From Sipunculus nudus (Eukaryota; Annelida; Sipuncula; Golfingiida; Sipunculidae), in contig CM049313.1 of the NCBI GenBank assembly GCA_026874595.1, forward strand, positions 19,607,508 through 19,671,507: DNA of 64,000 nt, written 5' to 3'. Numbering within the stretch: position 1 is the first letter of the stretch; each line of letters starts with the position of its first letter. Below, one piece after another: positions 23,987-36,228 of the stretch. The notes beneath the pieces are model-generated. The model saw only the letters and a list, made by a program, of their open reading frames with translations. It ran no database searches and was not told where the DNA came from. The translations under genes and the position numbers were made by a program.

Positions 23987-25009
23987 GAGATTCCTTCCGT
24001 GATTGCGTGAGTTATGTTCTGAAAAAAAACATACAAAACACACACACGAACAAGGATGATCGCATACCCTCCTAGCGAGACAACTAGATGGAGACAATCG
24101 CCAAACGAAAGCCAAGTCCAACGCATCCCCCCACCCCTGTCAACAACTAGGCGATAACGGAGAATCATTTACGGAGTGTTGGTCAATGTCAAAATTAAAT
24201 ATCAGGTGTAAATTTCATATTTAAAAAATCAGCCATATTGAAGATCCAGCGCAAACAGAAAATGAGAGAAGAAAGAAAAAAAAAGGGGGGGGGGGGAATG
24301 TATTGTTTTTTGCACGGGGGCGTGGGGAGCAAAGTAGGCGACCCACAAACATTTTACCAAAATATGGATATGGAAATAAACTTATCACCCATGTAACCCT
24401 CCGCTTCCTAAAGGGTAGGCTTAACTAGGAATTACTATCAGAGCGTACACCGACACCTGCTTCAGCACCCAAGCATCCTCCCATTTATAAACCATCTCCT
24501 GGCATTCCACATTAACTCCAGGCCTGAAAAGGCAAATAGCCGAAAAAAGAGTAAGTGCTCTGGAAAAAAAAAGAGCAGACTTCTTTGATATAAAGAGTGA
24601 AAAAAAAGTTACATAAGCGACAATTTCCCATTTTTCATCACAGAGTGAATAAAGACGTGCTTCGCACACCACAATTGTGTATACATATCGATGCATTTTC
24701 ATTCCCGAAGACAGAATTATGTATGACGCATATCCCCCTCTATGAAGATAAGGGCATTTTTCACATGATGTGACACATGCTGGACATTTGAAAAAAAATA
24801 CGGAATTTTTCAATCTTGTTTTAACTGGACTGTTAAAGCAGGAGAGAGTATTAGTATATACTGGAATTCTTTCATGTGCCGGAACGACTCGATTGCTATA
24901 TTAAGAAATATTTTTGAAAGTGTTGGTGTATCAATTAAGCAATGCTGATGGAACAAGAATTTTATCATTGCCTCTTTATGATGATAATAAGAAATTCGAT
25001 GAAATATTC
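23987..25009. other. Upstream region of the P450 gene
   Basis: Likely holds the 5' UTR and promoter of the minus-strand P450. No TATA box or initiator could be singled out. A G-run occurs near 24286-24296. ORFs on the minus strand (24421-24813, 24810-25064) lack recognisable domains and are not supported as exons. Confidence 0.4.
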
Positions 25010-25882
25010 TTATTAAAGGGGTATAACTCCTCGTGAAATGTTGGTCAAGCAGAAAGAAATGCAAACTGACCTGTAAGGGATCTTTCTAAGAGTGAACGCC
25101 AAAGATCAGTTCAATACCTGCAGGCTTAATTAGAAATAATTAGAATTAGAAATTAAGAACCTTATGAAATTGTCTTTTGAACAGGAAGTGTCATGTGGTC
25201 TGAATAGTAACATCCATGGACTTGAATTTGTGGTAAATCTCCTGTTGAGAATACAAGATCAAGTGTTGATCCATAAACACCGGGGGGGGGGGGGGGTTCT
25301 GGATAAATGATGTAGCAGATGTAAATAATTTATGAATGTAGCAGTACTGTTGTTTGGTAACGAAGGGAACTTTTATATCTTTCGAAGATTTTGTAATCTT
25401 GTTTTCTAGGTCTACTGCAATTAGAAGCTTTACTGTCCTGATGATTTCTGTCCTCAAAAACCGTCCGTACAAGTACATTTTTAAAGAAAATTTCTATTTT
25501 TTCAGTTCAGAAGCCGTCATACCGTCAAAAGTAGGTCAGCCGGGATAAAACACGAACTCGATCTGTAACTTGTCATTATCCAACCACATACCGAAAATCA
25601 AATCAACATCTGCAGGCATTGCAAAAAAAAAGTCTGTACATGTGCGATTATCAAGAATTTTTCTATTTTCCATGAAATTTTCTAAGTTCAGAAGCCGTCA
25701 CACCGTCAAAAGAATGTCAATCAGCCGGGATGACGATCTTAAACCAGTCACCTTCCAAACACACATCGAAAATTAGGTCAACATCTGCAGGCATTGCAAG
25801 AAAGGTCCGTACAACTGTCGGATTTCGGAATGACGGAACAACGGACATGGGTAAAACTATATGCCCCGGCCACTGGGACATA
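25010..25882 (+). mobile_element. Family A element, copy 3 (decayed)
   Basis: Diverged core units (about 25515, 25695), with CATCTGCAGGCATTGC at about 25605 and 25780. A shortened GACGGAACAACGGAC tract and a broken terminal hairpin (TATGCCCCGGCCACTGGGACATA split by base loss, 25860-25882) follow. The left hairpin is not preserved. A (G)n run is at about 25281-25295. Confidence 0.6.
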
Positions 25883-25936
25883 AAAAAAAAGGAAAAAAGA
25901 GTGGGCCTGAACTTACTGACATTAATTGAGAACTAG

Positions 25937-26700
25937 ACATATTTGGCACCGCAGGTGCCATAGTATCTCCAGACAATTAATCCCCCCCCCCCTCCTTAAG
26001 AACAGGCCCTCATCTTCAGCAGCATATACTGACACTTGGCAAGCCATCTATCAACTTAAGAAACAATATTTTTCACCAACTATGGGGGCCAATACGATGA
26101 AACACTCTTGAGCAGAGACCATTAATTTATTTTACGAAATCGGGAAGGTAGGTGGCGCCACCAGTCTAGTTTACGAGAAATCCAAGATTGATTGACATGC
26201 GGAATTTAAGACCAATAACTTGAACCACTGTGAAGATATGAGCAATTTTCACCCAAAGCACATGTACAGATGGACGCCACAGCAAAACGATTGTAGATGG
26301 CACCACCAGCCTTGACTACAAGATAGAGGTGTCCAAGATCTATGGATATGCACTATTTCAGGCCAATAGAGCAAATCAGTCCTGAGAAAAGAGCATTAAT
26401 TAATTCTACAGAAACAAAAAAAAAAAGGATAACAGGTGGCGCTACCAGTTTCCAGTACATAACAACACTATCAAAGATCTTCGATCAAGTTGATTTTTGG
26501 ATCAATCCATGCAAGATTTCTTGAGATATTTAAGAATTTGTGTGATTTCCACCAAAAATGGACCTATTTAAGGTCAAGGTCACTCTTCTAGTAATGGTCA
26601 TGACCACATTTTATATAGGTTTTGTCCTCTCATCCATATCTATGCGCATGTCAAGTTTGGTAAAGATTTGTGAAATATTTTTTTAAGTTATCGCATCCAA
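25937..26700 (+). mobile_element. Family C-related element, 5' end and body
   Basis: The left hairpin GGCACC-GCA-GGTGCC (25945-25959) and TATCTCCAGACA match the 5' end of the complete C element. The body has GGTGGCGCCACC at 26151-26162 and GGTCAAGGTCA-containing sequence near 26570. No CGG tract or closing palindrome, so the 3' end is lost. Confidence 0.6.
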
Positions 26701-26756
26701 ACGAAATCTCTGCCTGTCACACGCCCAGCTCCCTCGACTTGACAAACAAATTGAGT

Positions 26757-28235
26757 AAACTAGGGACCCATGGGTCTCGACGCTCAGCTGCATTTGTATA
26801 TTAGGATATATATTTATGAGGTTTTCCGAAATATTGGTCTTGTGATCAGTTTGAAGCCAACCTGTCTACCCAAACTTGAGTTATCATTCATAAACTAATT
26901 TGTGAATGGATGGGCCCTGTGACCTTAACCTTTGACCTTGTGACCACAAAATCAAAAGGAAACTTCCCCTATTGGCTTAAAGTGCATCCACAATCTAGTG
27001 GGTCCTGTGACCTTGACCTTTTGATCTCATGACCCCGGAATCAACAGTTCTTAATTTAGTGGTGGGCCATATATAAGTCAAGTTAGAAACCAATATTTCA
27101 AACCAAACTGGTGTTATCATCTGGAAACTAATTTGTGGCTAGATTGCCTCATGACCTTGACCTTTGACCCTGTGACCCAAAAATCCATAAGTTACTTCCA
27201 CTTTTGGCAGGTGAGCAAATCTGGAAGACAGAAGGTTTGGGAAAGAAAGTTTGGCTAAAAATACATCAACAATCTTTTTAAAGAAGTGGGTACCGAGAGC
27301 TTGACCTTTGGCCTTATGACCCAAAAATCACAAGGATTCTTACATTACTGGTGGGTTATATATGAATCAAAATTGAAACCAATATGTCAATCTAAACCTA
27401 AGTTATCATCCAGAAACAAAGATGTGGACAGATGGGCCCCTGTGACCATGACCTTTGACCTTTGACCTTGTGACCCCCAAATCAATCAGTGTCAGCTCAG
27501 CTATATGTGCAAGATGGAAGGTTTGGGATGAGAAGTATGGCTTAAAATGCATCCACAATCTTTCTAAATAAGTGGGTACTATGACCTTGACCTTTGACCT
27601 CATGACCCGTAAACTGAACAGAATCTTCCCCTTTTAGCAGGTGAGCAATATCTTGAAGATGGAAGGTTTGGGATGAAAAGTTTGGCTTCAAATGCATATG
27701 CATTCTTTTTAAAAGAAATGAGTCCTGTGACCTTGACCATTGAACCCCAAAATCGACACGGTTCTTACTTTATTGGTGAGTCATATATAAGTTAAGTTTG
27801 AAACCAAGATGTCAAACTAAACTGGAGTTATCATCTGGAAATTAATTTGTGAACAGATGGCGCCTGTGACCTTGACCTTTGACCATGTGATCTTAAATTT
27901 ATTTATGCTCTCCCCATACTGGCAAGTCAGATAAATGCGCAAAATGGAAAGTTTGGGATAAAAAAACTTGGCTTAAAATGCAGCCATAATCTTTTTAAAT
28001 AAGTGAGTCTTGTGACCTTGACCTTTGACCTTGTGACCCCAAAATCCTTTGACCTTGTGACCCCAAAAGGTTCTTGCGTAAGTGTTGGGCCATACATAAG
28101 TCAAGTTTGAAATCCATGAGTCTATACAACCAGGAGTTATCATCTGGAAACAAATTTGTGTGGATGGACGGACGGACAGCTAGACAGACAAACAGACAGA
28201 CAGACAGGGTGATAACTATATCGCATCCACTTGTG
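26757..28235 (+). mobile_element. Family F element (TGACCTTTGACC-rich cores)
   Basis: The left end has the perfect palindrome GACCCATGGGTC (26765-26776) and GCTCAGCTG (26782-26790), like families B and E. The body carries at least six TGACCTTGACCTTTGACC-type motifs in ~290-bp units related to family C. A GGACGGACGGAC/(CAGA)n tract at 28165-28207 marks the right end; a final hairpin is only weak. It looks like a family B-type 5' end joined to a family C-type body. Confidence 0.6.
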
Positions 28236-28309
28236 ATCAATAAACACACCAGGTTTTGGGACACTGGATGTAATTACAGCTGAGAAACTGACATGACTGT
28301 TGTCATTTT

Positions 28310-28690
28310 ATAGTAAAAAAAATAAAAAATATTCGTTAAAATAAGAAAAAATACAGGTGGCGCCACCACTTTTCAGGAACTGACAAAACTAGTCATTGTC
28401 AATATTCAAGGCAAGATTCATGACAATCCGTGCATTAATTATCAAGAGATAGGAGGTTTTGTATTATATTTTCTTATTATTCTGGGGGGTACTTTCAAGC
28501 CCCATAGCTCGGAGGATATAGGTCACTGTGACCTAATTTCAGGTTTCTAAGGAGATTTTTTATTGATCTCCTTGGATGTTCACTTAGAAGTTTCTAGGAC
28601 CAGCAGTTACGATTTGTGCCCTGGTAACGGACAGCCGGACAAAGCGCCATTCCTATACCTCAGTTTGCTTACAGTCAGCTGAGCTAAAAA
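28310..28690 (+). repeat. Family B fragment, single core and 3' end
   Basis: GGTGGCGCCACC at 28356-28367, one ~340-bp core, a GGACAGCCGGAC tract, and CTCAG...CAGTCAGCTGAGCT ending at about 28686. Confidence 0.65.
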
Positions 28691-31221
28691 AAATAAAGGC
28701 CTAGGGAATCAGCCAGGCCAGCCCAATAGAGTGGACTCCCTTCATTATTTTTATAATGTAAAAATAAACAATATCTCTTGCGTCACTGTCGGTGGCTATG
28801 TCAAGCCAAAAGGGGGAGGTGGGGGGGGGGGGGCAGTAGGTAACAATATCTTGATAGTTCCTCTTCTACCACAACAGCCAGCAAACAACAGCTAGCCAGG
28901 ACCGCGGGAAGAGTTATGATGCCGCTGTCAATGCACCCAGCTTCAATGACGTTGACGTAACCATGACCACTAGACGTCATTTACTCACTGAGTTCATTAT
29001 CAATAAAGGTACCTTCCTTGCTCGCAGTATGTCTAAAATAGCCATCGATTGATTTTAATGGAATTTTGAGAGATAGAGGAATATAGAGACAGAAAGAGGT
29101 AGTTATATTTTGGAGCGGATCAGTTCTCAGTTCATCCGCATATAAATTTTACCGATCCATCCAAAAAATTATATTTTTCTTCTTTAAGCCATATTCCGTC
29201 TTTTCACACAAAAAAAACTCGAAATTCGTTCCGAACTTAAGAAGTATATGTCACACGCAACACACCTCTGCCCCCCCCCTCTTAAACACACACACGGCCG
29301 TTCACATAACCCCCGCTACTTTCGTTGGAAGCGGTAATAATAATTCAGTGCCAAAGGTCGATTAAGGGTACAATATACAGGGGCTGATCCAGGATTTTGG
29401 AAAGGGAGATCACGCCCAGGAAGACTGAAAGAAAACCTAAAAAAGGTCCTCTGGTCCGGTAAGGAGGGGGTCAGGGTCGCAAAAAAAAAAAAACTTCGGT
29501 TGGAAGCTAGAAAAATCTTGATATGTGAAGTTGCGCGGTACGGCCAACAGGTGGCGTGCGCGCTGTGTGTATATTTTGCGCCATTATTAATTTCCATTTG
29601 TGTAAAGGAGTAAATAAGCAGTTTTAGACCGGAATATAAATAGGTAATATAGATACATTGTGAGGAGTAAACACTGGTATATTCCACATACCTAGCATGT
29701 GAATAGGTCCCTTTTATTAAATTTTCAGGGTTATCTCAGATAAATGGCCAGCTTTGGCGAGTGCATACGCTTTGCAAGTGCTTTCCGGTTCGTCACCAGC
29801 TGACTTATTTTGTAAGGAAGTTGCTATTTTGTATGTTGACTCATGCTGCTGATTAACCATGAAAACAAACATATCCACCCACAACCTCTACCATAATCCA
29901 ACTTTTTAGGGATCAAAAGAGATGTTTTCTGATCTGCCTGTGGGTTTTAAAACGCCCACAAGACCTGTAGATGTCTCAGTCCCTATTGTTCCCTTTCTGG
30001 TCTCTCAGTGAACGCCGAGGAGCGTTTTCATGTTGACAGCATGTAGTCCTTGGTACCAGGAAGAAGTTATTTCTCATTTAAGAGTATTTCGCAGCCTGTT
30101 TATCAGGTCCGCTGCCTCAAGCTCTCTTTATATACTTTATATTGAAGTAGCTGAGGTCATTGATCTGGAAGGGTACCTTGGGTTGCAGGATGTAATTGCG
30201 AAGCATGCAGCAAAGGGTACGTCTGCCAGTTCATAATTAATAATGGAAATGTCAATAAACACAGTAAGTCAAGTTCATATTCGAAAGTCTGCCTGGCCCA
30301 CTGTCTGATGTGCACATTTGTTTGTCTGTTTGCTGAATCGCTGGTATTCAAAAAGCAGTGGATCAGGAATTTCAGACACGTAGTTCCTGAGACAAGAAAT
30401 TTACAAACTCCTCAAATACTGCAATACTCGAAATAAGTAACTTGAGTCTCCCATTCTGAAAAAGAAAATCATTTTGATTCATATTTTCTTATTTCTACTC
30501 ACGCAAAGAAATACTAACATTCACATTAAAGCTAAAATGTTAATATTTTCCTACCCAGGTTAAAAAGGGGTGGAAAAGAGTTCGACTCACAGAAACAAAG
30601 TAAATCTAAGTGGGGCCACCTGCCGTTGACATAGCAGCCACATTCTCAGTTTGCCCGATAAGTTGGTGCCCACAGCCCCGGCAGATCCTAAGATCTAAGG
30701 TGGCGCCACATGTATTACTCAATGGATACTCCTTAACGATGTCAGAGGACACTAATATTTTAAAAAAAATCGATGTAACCAACCCAGTAAGAAATCTGAC
30801 ATTTCGCATGAATTTACACAAAAATTAACTAATACCAGGTCACGGTCATCTGTAGTTAAGGCAAAACCCTCATGTCAAAACGTCCCTCATTTCTAAGATA
30901 CGAATCAATTGGTAAAGGCACGGTCATATGTGTACATAGTTGTATACAAAATCAGTTGTCCAGTAAGCCATGACACTCTTTTGTATTTGGCACATAATTG
31001 ATGGTTGTAATGCATAGATAAAGGTCTTGAAACACAACTTCGATGATATTGAAACTTCGACCTAAATGATGTTCCGCATTGGTGATCCATGTTTCTTTCT
31101 TCAGTAAGGATTCACATACATTACCGATTCTAACAGGAATTTATCATGCATGTGAAAACCAGTTATAGAATTACTTTCACCTGTAATCAAAATATGTGTT
31201 TTTTGTATCCAAATGATCAAA
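28691..31221. other. No gene seen; transposon-end fragments
   Basis: Contains a G-run (28813-28832), a lone AGGGGCTGATCCAGGATTTT terminus at about 29378 like those of the small TIR elements, and a GGTGGCGCCACA box near 30705 from a decayed repeat. Short ORFs show no domain. Confidence 0.45.
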
Positions 31222-34200
31222 ACAACAAGGGACCCATGGGTCACGGCGCTCAGCTGATCGTGATTGGACTATAAATGTTTCTCCACTGTGATACTATATC
31301 GAGTCGATAAAGCTTATGAATATCATGTACATGTTGGGCTATTATAAAGGAATGTAATGTAATATGTGAGTAAATGATGAATGAAATTACCTAACTGATG
31401 AATTAATAGAGTCAAATAAAGTGGTTTATTTTTTATTCATTTAGGAGGGGTTGAAACTGTGATATATTTGAGCAAATATGAATGCAATGACAGCAGTAAT
31501 AAGCAGTAGTAGAATGGTGATAAGGCTATTTGTTGAAGGGTCTAAAGTGTATGGTAGTCTGCAAGCGTTCAATTTGACAGATATGATGTTATGATTAACT
31601 ATGCTGATGAAGTGATTTATGAATATGTGACTGTATGACACAATATCTCTTTAGTCTTGACAAGGTACATTATTGTGATGCCCTTTATGTCTACATATTA
31701 CACAATATTGACATAATTTCTGGCATGTACATAGGTATCTATGGACGAATAGTTATACAAAATATTAAAGTATGAATATATCTGATTCATATTGTTCTTG
31801 CTTACTGAAGCTGACTTTGGGATGGGGTTCGGAGAAGGGAAAAGTGAGGGCAGCACGAAGGTGGATGTAGAAATATTCTATTGTAATGTTTTTCATTTAT
31901 ATAAGAATATGAAAAGCTAAGAGGAAACGGGCCCTCCTACTTGGTTATAGTAAAGTTCTAAATATATGATTGCAAACTAATACTCTGACAAGACTGTCAT
32001 GAAGAAAAACAGTAAAAGTTTTGAGATACTGTGTTGCATAAGAAAATTTACAGATGGACAGGCAAGTGGACAGAATGGACTGATACCTTTATTTCACTTT
32101 CACGAGAATAATGCATTTAAGTTTATATATAATCCTATTTTTTTAAGCAGATCCACTTTTTCCATTAAGAAGTTTTTATCTGAATCATTTTTTTATTTAC
32201 AGGTTTATAAATTTTTAATTAAAAAACCTGAAAATATAAGTTAAAAAATTAGAATTGTTGCAAAAGTTGCAATCATTATATATACAGAGTAAAAAACATA
32301 GGGTCATATTATGCATACACATATATTTTATTATTTTTAAATCATAAATGTTTAAACTGATTTTAAAAGAAAATAATGCTACAACATGGCATCTACAAGA
32401 ATATTCCTTGAATCACTATTAAAAAGTTTTGCACATTGGAGTTTTCAGGACATGCTTAATTTTATTCACCAAAATAAAATAAAAGTAAATTTGATAAAAT
32501 AAAACATCTTTTCAAATAAAGTATACACACTGTTGGTTGAATGAGGGACAAACAATATCATTGTGCTAATTACTATCCCAGTTTTAATTAATTACTGGAA
32601 TTAATAGTCAATTTCTCACCTGGTGAAGTTTTTACTCTTCTGAAGTAAGGAATTACTTATCTCATGAACATCCACACTTTCACAGCAATACACCACTTTG
32701 TGGACACAATTAAATGTACACTTTAATCATTGTAACCCTGGTGGTTCATTCATCTAGTTTATGCACCAGCTGGGGGGATGAGTGCAGGGCAGAGGGGAAG
32801 CCTGCTAGTAGTGGCCAAGCTGGGCCAAGGTAAGCTGCCTGGGATGGGTTACATAATGCAAGTGAAGGCTGTACTACTCGGTGGGCTAGATGTAAACAAC
32901 ACTTGACATGGTGTATGAAAACATGAATAAAAGCTATTCATTCCAATCAATTTCTTTGAAAGTTCAGATTTTAAAAGATTAAATCCTTATGCATATATGC
33001 TGGAAAAATTAAATCAATAGTGCCAAAGTTGGACAAAATTTAAGGTATTGATTTTTTATTTATGCTAATAACTTGAAAAATTTGCAAAATTCAGATCTAA
33101 TTTTGGGTAAACAATTGAATCTTGATTAAATAAAGTTATATTCCTGAAAAAAAGTCTCTAGGTTCAGCAATTCTCATGTTAGGTGAGTAAATATATTTCC
33201 TGATTTTTTTAAAAATTGCATTGTTTTGGCCCATAATTTCATAATAATACCCAATACTGACCTAATTTTTGGTATGTTCATAGAAAATGTATAAAAGAAT
33301 GTGAATACTAAATACGATCAAAAACAGATCAGTGGTTTTGATTTTAGGCAGCCTTGAAGTGTAAGTCTAACAATGGCTTTTTTATGGAAAACAGAGTTTT
33401 TTTCCTTAATATCTCGAAGAAACAAAGTCCTAATGACCCAATTTTCGGTATGGTAGGAGATTTTGGGGACATCTAAAATTATGTCAACAGCCTGAGGAGC
33501 ATAGAGATGTGCACTGAATGACCTACAGTCATCAAAGTGGACTGCTTGACAATGTAAGGGAATTAACACAAGAGCCTCCAAAAAAATTCAATAACTAGCC
33601 TAATTTTGCAGCTTTTATTTTCAAATTTCAGATTTTAACAGATTAAATCCTTATGTATACATGGTGTGAAAATTAAATCCACAGTACTTACAGGAAAAAA
33701 ACGTGCCATGGCCAAAGTTGGGCAAAATTTAAGGTACCAATTTTATATTTTTGCCAATATTTAAAAAAAATTTAACAAATTTTGATTTAATTTTTTGTAT
33801 ACAATTAAATTTTGATTAATTAAAGTTTTATTACTGGAAAAAAGTCCCTTCCTTTAACACTTTTGGTCTTAAGTGACCAAATATCTTCCTGATTTTTTTA
33901 CAAAGTCCATTATGTTTGGGCCCATAACTTTTTTAAATTATATAATACTGACTTAATATCTGGCATGTACATAGGAACTATATAGAGGAATATTTATGGT
34001 AAATATGAAGAAAACCAGATGAGCGGTTTTGATATTAGGCAGTCCTGAAGTGTGAAAATAGATTTCTAATAAAAAATTGAGGTTTTTCCTTAATATCTCA
34101 AAGGAACGAAGTCCTATTGACCCAATTTTTGGCATGGTAGGAGATTATGGGGACATCTAACTGTATGCCGAAATTCAGATTCGTAGGTCCAACGGTGTCA

Positions 34201-34346
34201 AAACGTGCCAGTCTTACGGACGGACATCCAGACGGACAGACAGACAGACGGACGGACGGACGGACGGACGGACAGACAGACGGACGGACGACGGACAATG
34301 GACCATGACTATAGCTCAGATGACTTATAGTCAGCTGAGCTAAAAA
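31222..34346 (+). mobile_element. Family E element: same ends as B, different body
   Basis: The left end has the perfect palindrome GACCCATGGGTC (31231-31242) and GCTCAGCTGA (31248-31257). The body is AT-rich with long degenerate units of ~670-690 bp (GATTAAATCCTTATG at about 32976 and 33639; AATACTGAC.TAAT..TGG at about 33250 and 33945; a third remnant near 31710). A (GGAC)n/(CAGA)n tract is at 34213-34293. The terminal hairpin AGCTCAG...CTGAGCT is at 34313-34341, followed by AAAAA. No transposase frame was seen. Confidence 0.75.
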
Positions 34347-34779
34347 TTAATACCCGGGAAAGAATTCTGGGGGGTTAAGTTGGACGGACGGCAGGACAGC
34401 CGCAAGTAGTGATCTTAATATGGGCCCCTAAATAAGCACAGTATTAGGCTCTCATCTCATTTTCCTGTTTTATCAATGCAAAATGCTTGTTTCCAATCGA
34501 ACAGTGTTATTTACAATAGAAAACATGCTTATTGCACGCAAGGGTGTATGTATGATGACAAATAAGGTGGTAGAATCAGGTTCACACTGAGCGAAGTGTG
34601 ACTGGAGGTTTGATATGTAGATAGGAAGCATCTTTGGCGGAAAGGCAAATTTTCCTGCGGTAAGGCAAACCTAACCTATATTAATGCCTATCGGTTTGAA
34701 AGGAGAAAATTACGATCCCTACCATGAAATCTAGCCTTCTTATGCAGTCAAATGAGCTTCAAAAGACAATGCACATTAT

Positions 34780-36065
34780 TTAAGTACATCCCTGGATGTC
34801 AAGACAAAAAATTCTGGGTCCAACAGTAAAGTTTTGTACCCTGTCTGACTCTCTGGGTGCTTAAAATGGTTTTGGTGAGTAATATATACGTCACCATGAC
34901 CTTATTGCAGGTTTCCGTGGAGACTGCCCAAGATGTTTTAGCCAGTAGCACGCAAAATATAGGTAACCATGACCTACTTTCAGGTTTCGGCGGAGATTTC
35001 CCAAGACTTCCCATTTGAATATTCTAGGACTAGCAGATACAATTTGTTCCCCTCTGACATTCAGGTTGCTGAAAATCATGTATTGGACAATAGCTCACAG
35101 AATATAGGTCACCCTGACCTAATTTCAGGTTTCCATGCAATTTTATCCAGGTCCGGCCTGAACTTCATGTAAAAAGATTCTAGGCCAAATGGATACAATC
35201 TGTGCCTCGTCTGACTGACTAGGTGCTCAAAATCATGTTTTCAGCCTCATGTTCACAATATATAGTTCACCATGACCCAATTTCAGGTTTCCAAGGAGAT
35301 ATGCCCAGGACTTCCCTGGATGTAAAGGAGGAATTTTCTAGGTCTAACGGTTACGTTTTGTGCCCTGTTTGAAGGTCTCTAAAATACAGAGTCAAAATGC
35401 GTAAACATTTTTAAAATATACAGGGGGCGCCACCAGTCCTAAGAAAATGAAGAAACAATCCATGATCAATATGCATAGAAAGAATCATGGCAATCAATGC
35501 ATTAGTTATTCAGATACTGGAGCATTTGTATCAATTTTTTAATTATTCTGGGGGGGGGAGGGGCATTGGCGAGTCCTATAGCTCGGAGGATAAAGGAATA
35601 GTGACCTAATTTCAGGTTTACAAGGAGACTTTTTATGGACCTCCATGGGTTTCCAGTTAAAACCTTCTGGGTCTAGCGGTTTCGATTTGTGCCCTGTTAA
35701 CGAGCAGACGGACGGACGGGCGACGGACAAAGAGTGATCAATGTAGCTCAGATGACTTTCAGTCAGCTTATCTAAAAAAGACAATCCAAGCTTGAGACGG
35801 AGGCAGTTGCATTTCTTCAAGGTCAATGAGCACGCAAATGTTCATTACGACCAGTCCAGCCATACTGATATATCGGGTCTTTTGTATGGATTTCTATTAG
35901 GAAGCGACTGCCTTCTATGGTCCTACAACTTATTTTCAACCCGTCAATCCAGGAATGTATGTCACAGTAAACCCATTCCACGTCTCCTGAAAGATCCAAC
36001 AAGAACCTGCACTGAAGTGAAGCGCTGGTGCCTCGGTGTCTAACAGTTACGCTTTTTGCCCTCAT
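34780..36065 (+). repeat. Decayed family B units and 3' end
   Basis: Units with GACCTAATTTCAGGTTTCC (about 35115, 35275, 35605) and a GGGGGCGCCACC box (about 35424) run to a GACGGACGGACGGG tract and a worn hairpin at 35743-35773. Further weak similarity continues to about 36060. Overlapping ORFs on both strands at 35790-36065 are explained by this repeat. Confidence 0.6.
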
Positions 36066-36162
36066 CTACTGAAAATCAAATTGTGAATAACTTAGACCTA
36101 TGAACTTTATATTTGACTTTCTGACTCCACAATCGATATATGGTTCTTCCGGTAGTGATTGG

Positions 36163-36164
<2 letters not shown>

Positions 36165-36227
<63 letters not shown>
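36165..36227. repeat. (AT)n microsatellite
   Basis: About 31 AT units. Confidence 0.97.

Positions 36228-36228
<1 letters not shown>

Noticed and set aside
35790-36065. Overlapping ORFs that look like a small gene on either strand
   Set aside because: The stretch aligns by eye with decayed family B units (GTCACAGT..CC, CAGTTACG.TTT.TGCCCT).
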